Source of the DNA: Cymbomonas tetramitiformis
Lineage: Eukaryota > Chlorophyta > Pyramimonadophyceae > Pyramimonadales > Pyramimonadaceae
Direction: 5' to 3'
Assembly: GCA_001247695.2 (NCBI GenBank)
Contig: LGRX02028972.1
Coordinates: 1 to 64,000 of the forward strand
DNA: 64,000 nucleotides
Positions 17,579 through 25,834 of the stretch are shown in pieces. The translations under genes and the position numbers were made by a program. Numbering within the stretch: position 1 is the stretch's first letter; each line of letters starts with the position of its first letter. The notes beneath the pieces are model-generated. The model saw nothing but the letters and a program-made list of their open reading frames with translations. It had not been told where the DNA came from and searched no databases.

Positions 17579-18677
17579 CTTGCCCTTCTTGCCTTTGCCC
17601 TTGCCCTTTTCCCTTCCTGCGGATTCCCTGCGGCCAATTCCCCCCCTTCGGCAAGGGGGAGGCAGCAAAACGAAAATTCTTCCCCTTCCCCTTAAAGGGG
17701 TGGGAAGACCGTCCAGGGTAATAAACATCACGCGGGCGGGTAGGGCGTAGGTCAGGGGCTCCCCTGGGGTCCAGACCGCCACGTTCACCGTGGCGGTGCC
17801 CTGCATCATTGTAAAAGGCGCTTGTCAGTTGCTTCGCTTTCCCTAGTGTGTTGTAGACCCGCTGAATCGCGAGTCCACAGCTCACCAGGGTCAGCTCTGC
17901 CTGTGTCTTGACCTTTTCAATCGCGTAGTCCTCGTGCACCTGTTTGTAGGTGACGGGACATGTACGACGAAGGAACAAACGTACCGCATCTTCCCTCGAG
18001 ATGTCGAGGCTGGAGTGTTGCCCCAAGTCCGTCGCAGCGTTACTAACAGCGTCAGTGAAAGCTTTGATGAACTGTTTGGGGTTCACACCTGCCGGGACCT
18101 CTACTGTGGGGGTAAAGATGAAGTCAGTTTTGTCAAAATCCTCCAGGTCAGGCATCACGTCCCTGACTAAGGCAGTTAAAATAACCTTGCCGTCGTCAGG
18201 GAAGTAACGATGTGCTTCCCGAACTGAAGCGAGCGCTGGACCGCCACAGAGATACTCCAACAACTCCTTTAGAAGTTTGTTTGCGTTGGGCATCACTGTG
18301 GCGGTGACGTCGTCCAGACGGAAAGCATGCGTGTAAAGGACGTTAAACCTTGTGAGGCGCGAGGTAAGCTCCTCAACGAGGGAGTCAAGTAGTGAGCGAG
18401 CATTAGACTCGTCACCACAAAATCTCCACTCGTCGATGGCGTCCCCTTTGCCACACAGCTTAGATTTAACGCCCCTTACTAGCGCCTCAATCTTCTGCTG
18501 ATCATCAAGGAAAGCCGCTGATTCGGAATCAAACTTCTTTTCAGCTGCTGATTGTTGTGAAGACGCGGCGACTGGTGTCGGCACCAGTTGATCAAATTGC
18601 AGTTGCCTCTTAGATGCACCAGCTGGGTGCGCTCTCAATCTTGCTGGAGCCATCAGCTGATACGGCGTAGAGGCCAT
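13986..18677 (-). CDS. Gag / RNase H / Dam-like methyltransferase fusion frame
   Basis: One 1563-codon open frame. Residues 1 to about 365 are gag: a capsid-like helical region ending in the FRFAASPLPKGGNWPQG basic tail. Residues from about 366 are LINE-like. An RNase H type I fold has D in MASDGS (about 742), E in TSAEIAGL (about 799), D in AIDSMAA (about 828) and D in VHDRVV (about 894). A zinc motif CPYC...FEHIQLEC (about 1012-1030) is like those following RNase H in LINEs. The C-terminal domain has a SNPLNAHPRIHSRRCIP block and YGNPPFDGKE (about 1268), the NPPF motif of N6-adenine methyltransferases of the Dam/DIRS type. No reverse transcriptase core is present. The join at 17578 is in frame; chance gives that one time in three. 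Expression as one protein is unproven. Confidence 0.75.
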   Translation of the reverse strand: MASTPYQLMAPARLRAHPAGASKRQLQFDQLVPTPVAASSQQSAAEKKFDSESAAFLDDQQKIEALVRGVKSKLCGKGDAIDEWRFCGDESNARSLLDSLVEELTSRLTRFNVLYTHAFRLDDVTATVMPNANKLLKELLEYLCGGPALASVREAHRYFPDDGKVILTALVRDVMPDLEDFDKTDFIFTPTVEVPAGVNPKQFIKAFTDAVSNAATDLGQHSSLDISREDAVRLFLRRTCPVTYKQVHEDYAIEKVKTQAELTLVSCGLAIQRVYNTLGKAKQLTSAFYNDAGHRHGERGGLDPRGAPDLRPTRPRDVYYPGRSSHPFKGKGKNFRFAASPLPKGGNWPQGIRRKGKGQGQRQEGQALWTAVCQGGYGIDSVFDIVTATCITETMNTLCSADEHEYWQHNHTDRITDPHLISLYRRNSNLWLKIIIQNMNNEMGKNAISGFPLSHYATYSHTKDKRFNWFRRTGHIMAKLGYAIDSKNYPENEAGETTLITTLPRQLYMSRNVTSAIQKYNLKHTGSFLTPCGGMLKNWQESKSFFRLSGNRPPGWLTEIEKEMLQNPVDLDPQARYVKKQYRDNIVPPDTGEFHWKGNGDRNSISLIHITNIDLEAMSIQYTEYNNNAINPNVFIRIEGTNSFQYDFEYSITNDGCILIPAGSIFEYNDHMDPPSSVLATVRDINSHYDYISDRQYETIIARMKNKTAEEESEYSCPSDSEEESTPNAEKSKQMEDYDMASDGSLFAGKKTACSGAAYAIKNFDNGMPLVRKMNIPPSRTFSALGLPIKEDIQNPSSTSAEIAGLRFLLTEQKEKLLKSITPMVHAIDSMAAISAVTKDGRSMSARDKLREANRRDVQAVRLLLEELGFYSEGDHSKIILKWIRGHNNDKVHDRVVRTAKRASFRGGCLDISRYDPAEELPFSLFFFEVPILGDIRSHIRRIQRLSHYHNWRTLQSQGKYLRMLNENNTAPTKDISKITPKAFTASRSRELLGLQASPTRLFKLGKIGTENCPYCQQNTKCTFEHIQLECSGHNNSLHSLRTTQDGELRKIIAEEIPEKPKLLNPGKGTTYIKTEPSKLFPLADLRQEMKEELYLHALPEASMYRPSSSKKNTIAVAAKPEVDHVKGTIKYPELQYVQKKEFWKLLAWHRLSNKAVPCSLAEYSNRAHDIHEALNACKFESGDPKNCYAIRRSLLDILVDDRNLDKNGCELFSNPLNAHPRIHSRRCIPTTRMKKALRPFCHHGKIGFDGLAWDAHVDPITGIGRIVYGNPPFDGKEKGKSSAVMTTLEMGHKAANTVPGFSGTWILPLSPKNQKRWFNKGFKLVFRFPHNTIPFIPHGYWTGDDPYVLPGGGCYKDDFSDVVIIAIDSAPSDTQPAFDWRPTQKKIARWFLNVLPKSRVTEKRLEYTGVSPDIWNEVMNEGDKVLPSSLCPWPTQDPPYHQSDAEHYYGGHHDTTITNANSKPFISTVKWPKVLTLMGYLPPLFGTFLNTIGVPRGKIKPLLKKLSRICRQHTKNGRDMFLLNTTTTLNTDPHTVDISSSETMTETEAVQQSNDFLQTLLQ
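17579..17807 (-). repeat. 229-bp direct repeat, copy 2
   Basis: Ends exactly at the 5' junction of the LINE-like segment and mirrors copy 1 at 13600-13828. The pair has the arrangement of a target-site duplication but is far longer and more diverged than usual. Confidence 0.85.
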
Positions 18678-19160
18678 GCCGGAAATTTTACAGTTGCGGT
18701 CCTCGAGCGTTAGACAAGAAAATCCAAGAATTCAAAATGTTCGATAATCAAGGTTCTAAAAAATACACTGCAAAGTTCTCGTCAAGAGAAAACAAATTTA
18801 CACTTGAGCAATCTATAGAAAATAAGGGCAGGGGCTTCAAATTCAGGGTCAAAGGTTCAAAATTTACAGCCGCGAAATAGGGTAAGGTACGAGAGGGGTG
18901 GCGATCGTGTTGTGAGGCTTGATGTCGACGCGCGTGCTGCTTCGGAGACTGCGGCTAGCTAGACCGGTCCATCTTTGTCCTAAGCAATTGTGCTCACGAA
19001 CGGAAAAATAATCTTCCTCTCTCTCACTCTACCCCTTTCGTGACTAGTGCGTTCTAGAACCTCATGCCCCGATCTTCAGCCCCGAGCCCCTATAAAGGCT
19101 TTAGCCAGCCATAATTGGCGGTTTTAACTAACCACCTAAGGCCGGTGGTGGGCGCAAACC
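18678..19160 (-). other. 5' leader of the outer LTR element
   Basis: Untranslated sequence between the 5' LTR and the gag ATG at 18677. On the minus strand it starts GGTTTGCGCCCACCACC directly after the LTR, where a primer-binding site should be. I could not match it to a tRNA 3' end with confidence. Confidence 0.5.
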
Positions 19161-19417
19161 TGTGAAAACAAACACACAGTGAAGCACTACAAGTCGGGTG
19201 CTACGCTCGCATATGTCAACCGTGAAACTGTGAAGCTATACACAAGATAATACGATGTGTTATAGCTTCCGCCGAAAGAATGTGATGACAGCCCCTAAGG
19301 TGTCAGGTGTGGAAATGACAGATGCTATGAACTGTCTGACTACCGAAGTCGATATCGGAGATGGCGCTGATGACAGTGAAGAAGTCATAGTAGTCGAGCC
19401 ATATCGGTGATGACACA
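19161..19417 (-). repeat. Right (5') LTR of the outer element; empty site for the nested one
   Basis: A 257-bp uninterrupted LTR. It carries a single AAGAA at the position where the left LTR has the duplicated AAGAA and the 3.26-kb insert, so it serves as an internal empty-site control. Confidence 0.92.
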
Positions 19418-19734
19418 GATGACGATGACACTGTCGGCGTGCCAAATCCAGCAGTTAGGTCATATTAACCTAGGAAACCGCGGCAAGGCAAAACTACGCA
19501 GCGCACTAAAAAGGCCGTGCCGGCGGAGAAGCAGCAGAGGAGGTGGAGGTGGAGCGAGGTTGTATCTGTAATGGAAAAAAAGGGGCGGGAGCGAGGCGGA
19601 GGAAGGGCGGTGGTGGAGGGTCGAGAAGGCGCGGGTGGAGGGAGCGGAGTGTGGGGGTGGAGGGGGCGGGCTAAGGCGGAGGGGGGTGTAAATCAAGAAA
19701 TCATCTGAGTGAGGAGAAGGAGTGGAGATGAAAA
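19418..19734. other. Purine-rich spacer
   Basis: GA/GGA-rich simple sequence, followed at 19777-19798 by a (CTT)n run inside the LINE relic. No gene is seen. Confidence 0.5.
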
Positions 19735-22350
19735 TCATTCAGGGGAGGTTAGGAAAGACATGTTTGCTCTTTCAACTTCTTCTTCTTCTTCTTCTTCTGT
19801 GATGCCAGTAATTCGGCTAAGTGTGATTCTGAGGGGGTCCTCGTGGCTCTCGACTCTAGCATGACCATTAAGGAAGGCGTCACGTCTAATGCGAGTGTGG
19901 TATCTGCACAGCCTAGAAAGCTTCTTGAGGAGAGGCTTCAGTCTTCTCTGATGGACCCCTATGGTGCTAAGAACCTCGCTGTCCAAAATGCTTCGGAAGA
20001 TAACCCATCAGAGTAAGTTCTTTGGGCCATGTGACAGTTCCTACAAATGGCGTGTTGTCCCTGTTCGTGTAAGACGTGTCATAGTGCCCTCCGTAGTATT
20101 CCGTTGGGTGGGCACTCTGTTGGGTCTCCTGCGGGAGGGGTCACGGGCAAAGGCTGTCGGGAATGACAAGCTTCCTTTCACTCAGAATTTCCTGCCAGAT
20201 CTCGGACGGAGCCAACTCCTGTGCAATTCAGTCTTCTTTCGGTGATCTTCTTCTCGGGAAGGACATCATTGATGTACCATCTTGCAATCTTTCTCTGCGT
20301 CCCACTCCAGTCATGAGCAGGAAACCGTCTTGGCTCGGAGGGCTATCGATGGCAATAATACAAACATCTGAGAAGTCATCTTTGTAACATCCTCCGCCCG
20401 GGAGAACATAAATCATGGGTCATCTCCCGTCCAGTAGCCGTGTGGGATGAATGTCTATTGCCAAATGGGTACGGTGGGTTAACCCACCGTAATGACGATT
20501 TTAAACAACCCAAAGCTTCTATGTAACGGCGTATATTGTCTCAAACCTATGTTTTATGGCACTCGTTAAGAGTCCATCCCTTCGAACATGGAAAACATAC
20601 TTTGCACCATTCTAAGGTGTTTTCGATATGTAAGAGGCGCATGAAGTTGCCAAATATTATGGTGGGTTGGGAAATTTGCTTACGGTGGGTTTACAAGTGT
20701 CACAAATATTCCGTGCCGTACGGAGGGAGGCGCTAGTATGCGATCTTAGGGTTGGCACTTCATATATGATAGTTCGGTTGACAATGTTAAGTTTTGATGT
20801 ACATCACTTGGGGAGGCATGTGCATATCGTAGGCATGCTACGTTACCATGGGGGTGTCGGGGTCTAAAATTGGCTAAAATCCGTTATTTTCATAGGGTTT
20901 CGTGGGGGAAATAAGTTCACGTCAATGAGTATTGCTCAAGCAGCTGCAAAAGTTTGCACATCAAAATACATTAATAGACCAAACGTTTTTCATCTCAACA
21001 AGGCATTCCATTGTGTTTTAAGCATGTGTATTGTCGTGTATTCACCCAAGTGCAAATATGCGGTGGTGAAGACGAGGGACACACTTCGCGTGTTTGTCTC
21101 CGGCATATTCGAACGTCACTTCGAATCGCTTGTCAGGTGCTTTGTCCGGGTCACATGCGGTCACTCGAGCCTTCAATCTATAGTCAAGGGGGTTGGGGCA
21201 TTGGCCGCCAAACTCTTGGACAGTCCATTCCCGCCCACACGCACCAGCGGGAATGCATAACTCGCACCCTATTATTTTCTCACGGTTTCTCAAGTTGAGC
21301 GCAATAGGAGGCATGTTTAACAGCGTCTGCCGCCAAGTCTATTGACCCCCGAGTACGTTTAGTGTTAGTTTTAAGTGTCTAGTTGGTCACTATAATGTCA
21401 CATTTCTTGCGGAACCGCGTAACGACCCCGTTACGCGCCAAACGCGTAGGGTTGGTTTACCCACCGTAACAGCGTGGTACGGTGGGTAAACCCACCGTAA
21501 CAGCGTGTTACGGTGGGTAAACCCACCGATCTGGCAATAGACATGAAAGGAATGGTGCTGTTATGAGGAAATCTGAAAACCATTTTAATAAATCCTTTAG
21601 CAATCCACTTTTCTTGATTTTTTGGACGAGAGAGTGGGAGGATCCAGATGCCTCGAAATCCTGGTACCGTGTTTGCTGGATTGCTGCACGGTGGCCGAGT
21701 TCTAAGGTAGCCGTGGCCGCTGAGTTTGAGAATCTTTCCTTACCGTCAAACGGGGGGTTCCCATAAACATTCCAACCCATATTAGTGATAGGATCAACGT
21801 AGGCATCATATGCAAGTCCATCGAAACCGATCCTGCCATTTGCACAAAAGGGCCGAAGGACGGCTCTCATATGGTCTGAAGGAATACATCTTCTCGAATG
21901 GATCCTAGGGTGTGAGTTCAGTGGGTTACAAAACAGTTCACATCCATTCTCGTTTAGTCCACGGTCGTCAATGATGATGTCAAGAAGGCTTCTTCGAATG
22001 GCGTAGCAGTTTTTGGGGTCACCCGACTCATCTCTATACGCTTTGAGTGTTGTATGAATGTCGTGTGCATGTGCGGCATATCGTGCGAGCGGTGACGGAA
22101 ACTCTTTCTTTGAGAGATAGTAGTGCCACGACAGGAGTTTCCAAAACTCGCGTTTCCTAGCATATTGGAGATCAGGGTACACATTATTGCCGCTCTGGGT
22201 GTTTACATCCGGAAGTGCTGTCACAACAATGGTTCCCTTCTTGGAAGCGGATGGGCGGTACATTCCTGATTCAGGCAATGCTTGGAGGTAGAGCTCCCGC
22301 TTCATCTCGTCGCGAAGGTCAGCAAGTGGAAAAATAGTTTCGGAGCAATT
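19735..22350 (-). pseudogene. Second copy of the methyltransferase LINE, decayed
   Basis: Reads down from about 22350. It contains a FPLADLRDEMKREL block, then the SNPLN-equivalent CNPLNSHPRIHSRRCIP, then the VYGNPPFDGKE methyltransferase motif. A frameshift near 21690 follows, before the PGF, WILPLS and FRFPHN equivalents. The frame is then cut by a TIR element at 20451-21544 and resumes as YVLPGGGCYKDDFSDV and IDSPPS. A C-terminal block (LKPLLKKLSRLCRYHT) ends at 19735. By eye about three quarters of residues match copy 1 across the methyltransferase core, so this is a different family member, not a recent duplicate. RNase H and gag parts are absent. The upstream side is replaced by the CACTA-type sequence. 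Confidence 0.85.
20451..21544. mobile_element. 1.09-kb TIR element inserted in the methyltransferase relic
   Basis: Ends read ATGTCTATTGCC and GGCAATAGACAT. Just inside lie palindromes TACGGTGGGTTAACCCACCG (left) and tandem GGTGGGTAAACCCACC units (right). Excising it restores the coding register of the relic (an HN-STIPFIPHGYW-type stretch). The short duplication is GA, TGA or ATGA; repeated bases make the size ambiguous. There is no transposase frame, so it is non-autonomous. Confidence 0.8.
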
Positions 22351-22353
22351 GTC

Positions 22354-24313
22354 ATGGAAGTCACGGACGTGCCAAACCTAGCAGCAGGAAAGCAGTCGCA
22401 ACCGCTGGTCACGCACGGGAAGGCGAGTCCGAACGGAGTGACCGTGCAGGAGGCCGTATGGTACTTCATGGATATGAAAAGGCGACAGAGGTGGACTGAT
22501 GACCATTTCGACACCTTCCTGAAAGTCTTGAAGATGCTCCTGGGCGGCAATACTTGCAACCTGCCGGGATCGCTATGGCACATGAGACGGGCGCTCGGTG
22601 CGGAGAGCGTATGGGACTATGCGATACACGTGTGTCCCAAGTTCCACCGCAATTTCGCATGGCAAAACGGGGAGGGAAAGCCGGGGAAGAGGGTGCAAGC
22701 GGTATGCGGCGTGCCCACGAAGCGTGATGCGGATGGCGAGCCCACAGAGTGGTGCACGGAGGAGAGGTACGACGTTGTTAAAACGGCGCGCGGGGAGGAG
22801 TATCGTCCCAAGGAGTACTACTTCTATTTCACCGTGAAGCGGCTGGTGCGGCGCTGGATGATGGACTACGACTTTGCTAAGCAGCGTGCGAGTCCCACGG
22901 CCAGAGCTCCCGAAAACGCTTGTGTCATGAGCAGTCCGCACGGGCTACGAGTAAACGCGCACCCTAGCGTCGGTGGCAGACTACTGCGTGAGACGCCGAG
23001 TGGGAACCAGGAGAAACCAGGGGTATTACGAACTGGTATGGGCATCGAATATGGAGAGGACGACGGGCAAGCAAAGAAGCATGACAAACAGTGCGACCCG
23101 TGCCGATGTTCTTACTCCTTGTAACGGACGAGTGCCGCGGCTGATTGTATACGAACGTTGCCGATGGGCGATGCCTGATGGGTGAAAGGACCGCAACTGA
23201 CTAGCGCGTTGCCATCGCAGGAATTGGTCCACGCGGTTCGGCGCGATGCGAAGTGCGGACCTCCCTCCCAAGGTAGGTAGTGCGTCACGACGTGTGACAA
23301 AGCCCAACCCGCAGTCAACATCTACACGAGTGTGCGCGCACGGAGGTGTGACGCTCCAGCGCGGCTTGAAGAGATCATAGGCTATTGCGCTTGACTGCGT
23401 GTGCAATGGAGGGTATCCGCAGGAACGTGTGAAGATGAAGCACTGCGGTGTGATCTCGATTGCCTCTGGCCCACGTCAACACTGGAAGGACGTCGACGTG
23501 TTGCTAGAACCCATGATGGAAGAGCTGAAACAACTGAGTAAGGGCCATGCCGATGCTGACCAAACCCCTTTCAGGGTGTATGACGGGTACTTCCAGGTGT
23601 GGCATGAACAGTTCAGCGTGTTCCTGATGTTATGCTACTGCGATACGATTGCGCGTAACGACTTGGGGAAGTTCGCTCCCGTGGCGGCAAGGCGCAACGA
23701 CTTCAAAAGCATCTGGGAGGCCACTAAGGGCCCTAACGGTAATGGTATGTACTGCTTGGGCTATGCGAACCCCATCTCGCAGACATACTTGGACGAAGGG
23801 GAGGTGTTGTATGCCAATGATCCGAGTGTGTGGTTAACGAAGGAGGACCACAAGGAACTGGTGAGGCTGACCGCGGAGGATGGTGTGGATCCGATGCGAA
23901 CCGGCCGATATGCAGCCGGGCCGTTAGAGCAGCTGGAATACTTTGACCCCATCTACGGGTACGTGCTGCCGTTCATGCACATGATGTGTTACGGCGTCAT
24001 CAAGAAGTTCCTGAAAATGCTGCGAAACAAGGTGAACAATTGCCCAAACACGTGCTATTTCTCACCCATGCAACTGAAGCAGTTGCAGGCCAACGGAAAG
24101 GGACTGACCGCGCCGCATGACATGCACCGGGAGTACCAGGACTTCGTGCAATACGCGGGTGAGCACCCGGATCTAACGACGGATACCGACACCCATCACC
24201 TTGCATGTGCCTTGTTTAGTAGGAACGGGCGTGGCAGATGCGCCAACCTTATACGCCCGGTCCGCGTGCAACCATGTTTGTGTGCACCGGCAGGGAATGG
24301 TCACACCTACTAA
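22354..24313 (+). pseudogene. TNP2/CACTA-type transposase remnant
   Basis: The first block (22354-23124) has an N-terminal module (TVQEAVWYFMDMKRRQRWTD, then LKMLLGGNTCNLPGS) followed by an HVCPKFHRNF and C..C zinc-like region and YYFYFTVKRLVRRWM, the layout of TNP2 transposases. The second block (about 23340-24313) has GGVTLQRG, then HWKDVDVLLEPMMEELKQL and FDPIYGYVLPFMHMMCYGVI, matching the catalytic-domain region of Transposase_21. A TAG at 23378-23380 interrupts the second block, and the blocks are separated by stops, with possible GT-AG sites between. It would have cut and pasted DNA elements but is now very likely inactive. No CACTA terminal repeats were found. Confidence 0.72.
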
Positions 24314-24404
24314 CCGTAGGGATGAATGCTACTACAACCAGGTATATATGTATGCACTGTTGTTAGTTTGTTGGTGTCATTTCATAACCGTCCGACGTTG
24401 ACGT

Positions 24405-25817
24405 AAAGGCCCTGATTCGGGAGTTTCAGTTCCACATCGACGCCGCCAACAAGGTTCTTGCGACGCTCTCCGACGAGGACGCGCACGACGAGACTACGAC
24501 TAGGTGGCCGGCTCCGACTACGGGCAAGCCTACTGGCAAGCCAGGTGTGCATTTTCCACCCTCCTCCTGGCGTGACCGCCAGAACCGTCGGGTGGATGGG
24601 AAGTTTCACGGCCGAAGACGTGATTTGAAGCGCCGCTTCGCCGCTTCGCCCCTTCCCAAGGACGGGAATTGGCCGCAAGGCGTCCGACGCCACAACGGCG
24701 ACAAGAAGCACTACGGCATGCACTCCGTCTCCTTCCACGTCCTCTCCAAAGCCTTCGTTCCGCAGTGTGTCCGTTGCCCTCCGGGGTTTTGGCATATGAC
24801 TCCGCGAATTGTCCCACCGCCGACATCGAGTGCGACAAGTGCGTGGTTGAGCAAGCCGACGACGCCGACGGTCTCGTGTCCGCCTTCCAGACTGCCTTCG
24901 ACACTGAGGACGACACGGCCTTTGCTCGACTCTGTGCCCAACATGACCATCCCTTGGTTCGGCAGGACGAGGAGCCCTTCACGTTCTCCGAGGACATTAA
25001 CGTGGGGCTCCGAGCGCAGTACGCGGGATTGACGCCCACCCAACCCTCACTCCTTGCTACCCGCGTGCACGAGGCGCGCACCGCTCTCCGCGAGCTCAAG
25101 CAGGTGGCTGGTGGTGCTGAATCTGACACTCAGCACTTTCCAATGGTGCACTTCGGTTCGGCCACACCCTCCGTGATCGGCGATGCCGTCGTGGAGCATG
25201 AGCCGGAGGTGGCGATCGAGACCGAGAGCGACGCGTTAATTTACCCGAAGCAGTTCGCTGACGGTGAGCCGCCCTTCGAGCAGTCCTTTATGGACAACAT
25301 GTCTGTAAAATTGGGCTTCTTCGAGCCCGAGCCGCAGGTCTCACTTCAATCCTTCAACCCCCTGCCTCCGTACATTTCTTCCACGCATGATTCGGCCAGC
25401 GTGGCTGACACGGAGTCTGACGACGGGGACTTGCATGATGCCGTCCCACCACCCGCTCCACGGGTTGGTGGTGTACGGACACCTTCAATCGGCGCATTCC
25501 TCACGGCAGCAACTATCCCCGCTTTGTTTCTGTGTGTGAGCATCGCCATGATCGACACCGTCACCGCCACTGTACTTTGTGATGTGGAGATTGCTCCACC
25601 GTCGGTGGTGTACGGTGACTGCTCTGGTTATCAGAATGGCACAGTGGGCTACTTCACTGACCCCGACCTTCTGGACACTGGACCGACTGACTTCTACAAC
25701 ATCTTCAATCTGGACTCTGACGGCTTCGGCATCTGCAATCTGGACTTCCAATTTGAGAACTACAACACCTACAATCTTTGTGAACTCTGCTCTGTGGACC
25801 ACTTTAAAGGTGGCTAG
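24405..25817 (+). pseudogene. Third gag-like gene, 5'-truncated and frameshifted
   Basis: One frame carries RRFAASPLPKDGNWPQG, the hallmark basic tail of the other gags; a second frame carries the remainder (IECDKCVVEQADDADG onward). The frame change lies near 24750-24800. The remainder is acidic, ends with a hydrophobic segment (FLTAATIPALFLCVSIAM) and stops at 25817 after a Tyr/Asn-rich tail. Order and composition match the gags at 9229 and 12029. The capsid-like N-terminus is missing; the sequence before 24405 belongs to the transposase relic. Confidence 0.72.
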
Positions 25818-25834
25818 AGTTACTGTCAGGAGTA

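Larger units (their letters stand above)
8447..19417 (-). mobile_element. LTR retrotransposon with nested insertions
   Basis: Two 257-bp direct repeats, 8447-8566 joined to 11835-11971 and 19161-19417, have TG...CA ends and differ at only about three positions. They flank a minus-strand gag. A purine-rich tract (on the minus strand, GGGGACGGGGACGGGGATAC) abuts the 3' LTR at 11971, as a polypurine tract should. A plus-strand LTR element splits the left LTR, and a LINE-like segment splits the gag. No reverse transcriptase or integrase of its own is seen, so the element looks non-autonomous. Outer flanks (GTTAG at left, GATGA at right) do not form a target duplication, so one side may have recombined. 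Confidence 0.85.

Noticed and set aside
8442..19422. Target-site duplication for the outer LTR element
   Set aside because: The flanks GTTAG and GATGA do not match, so no duplication is claimed.
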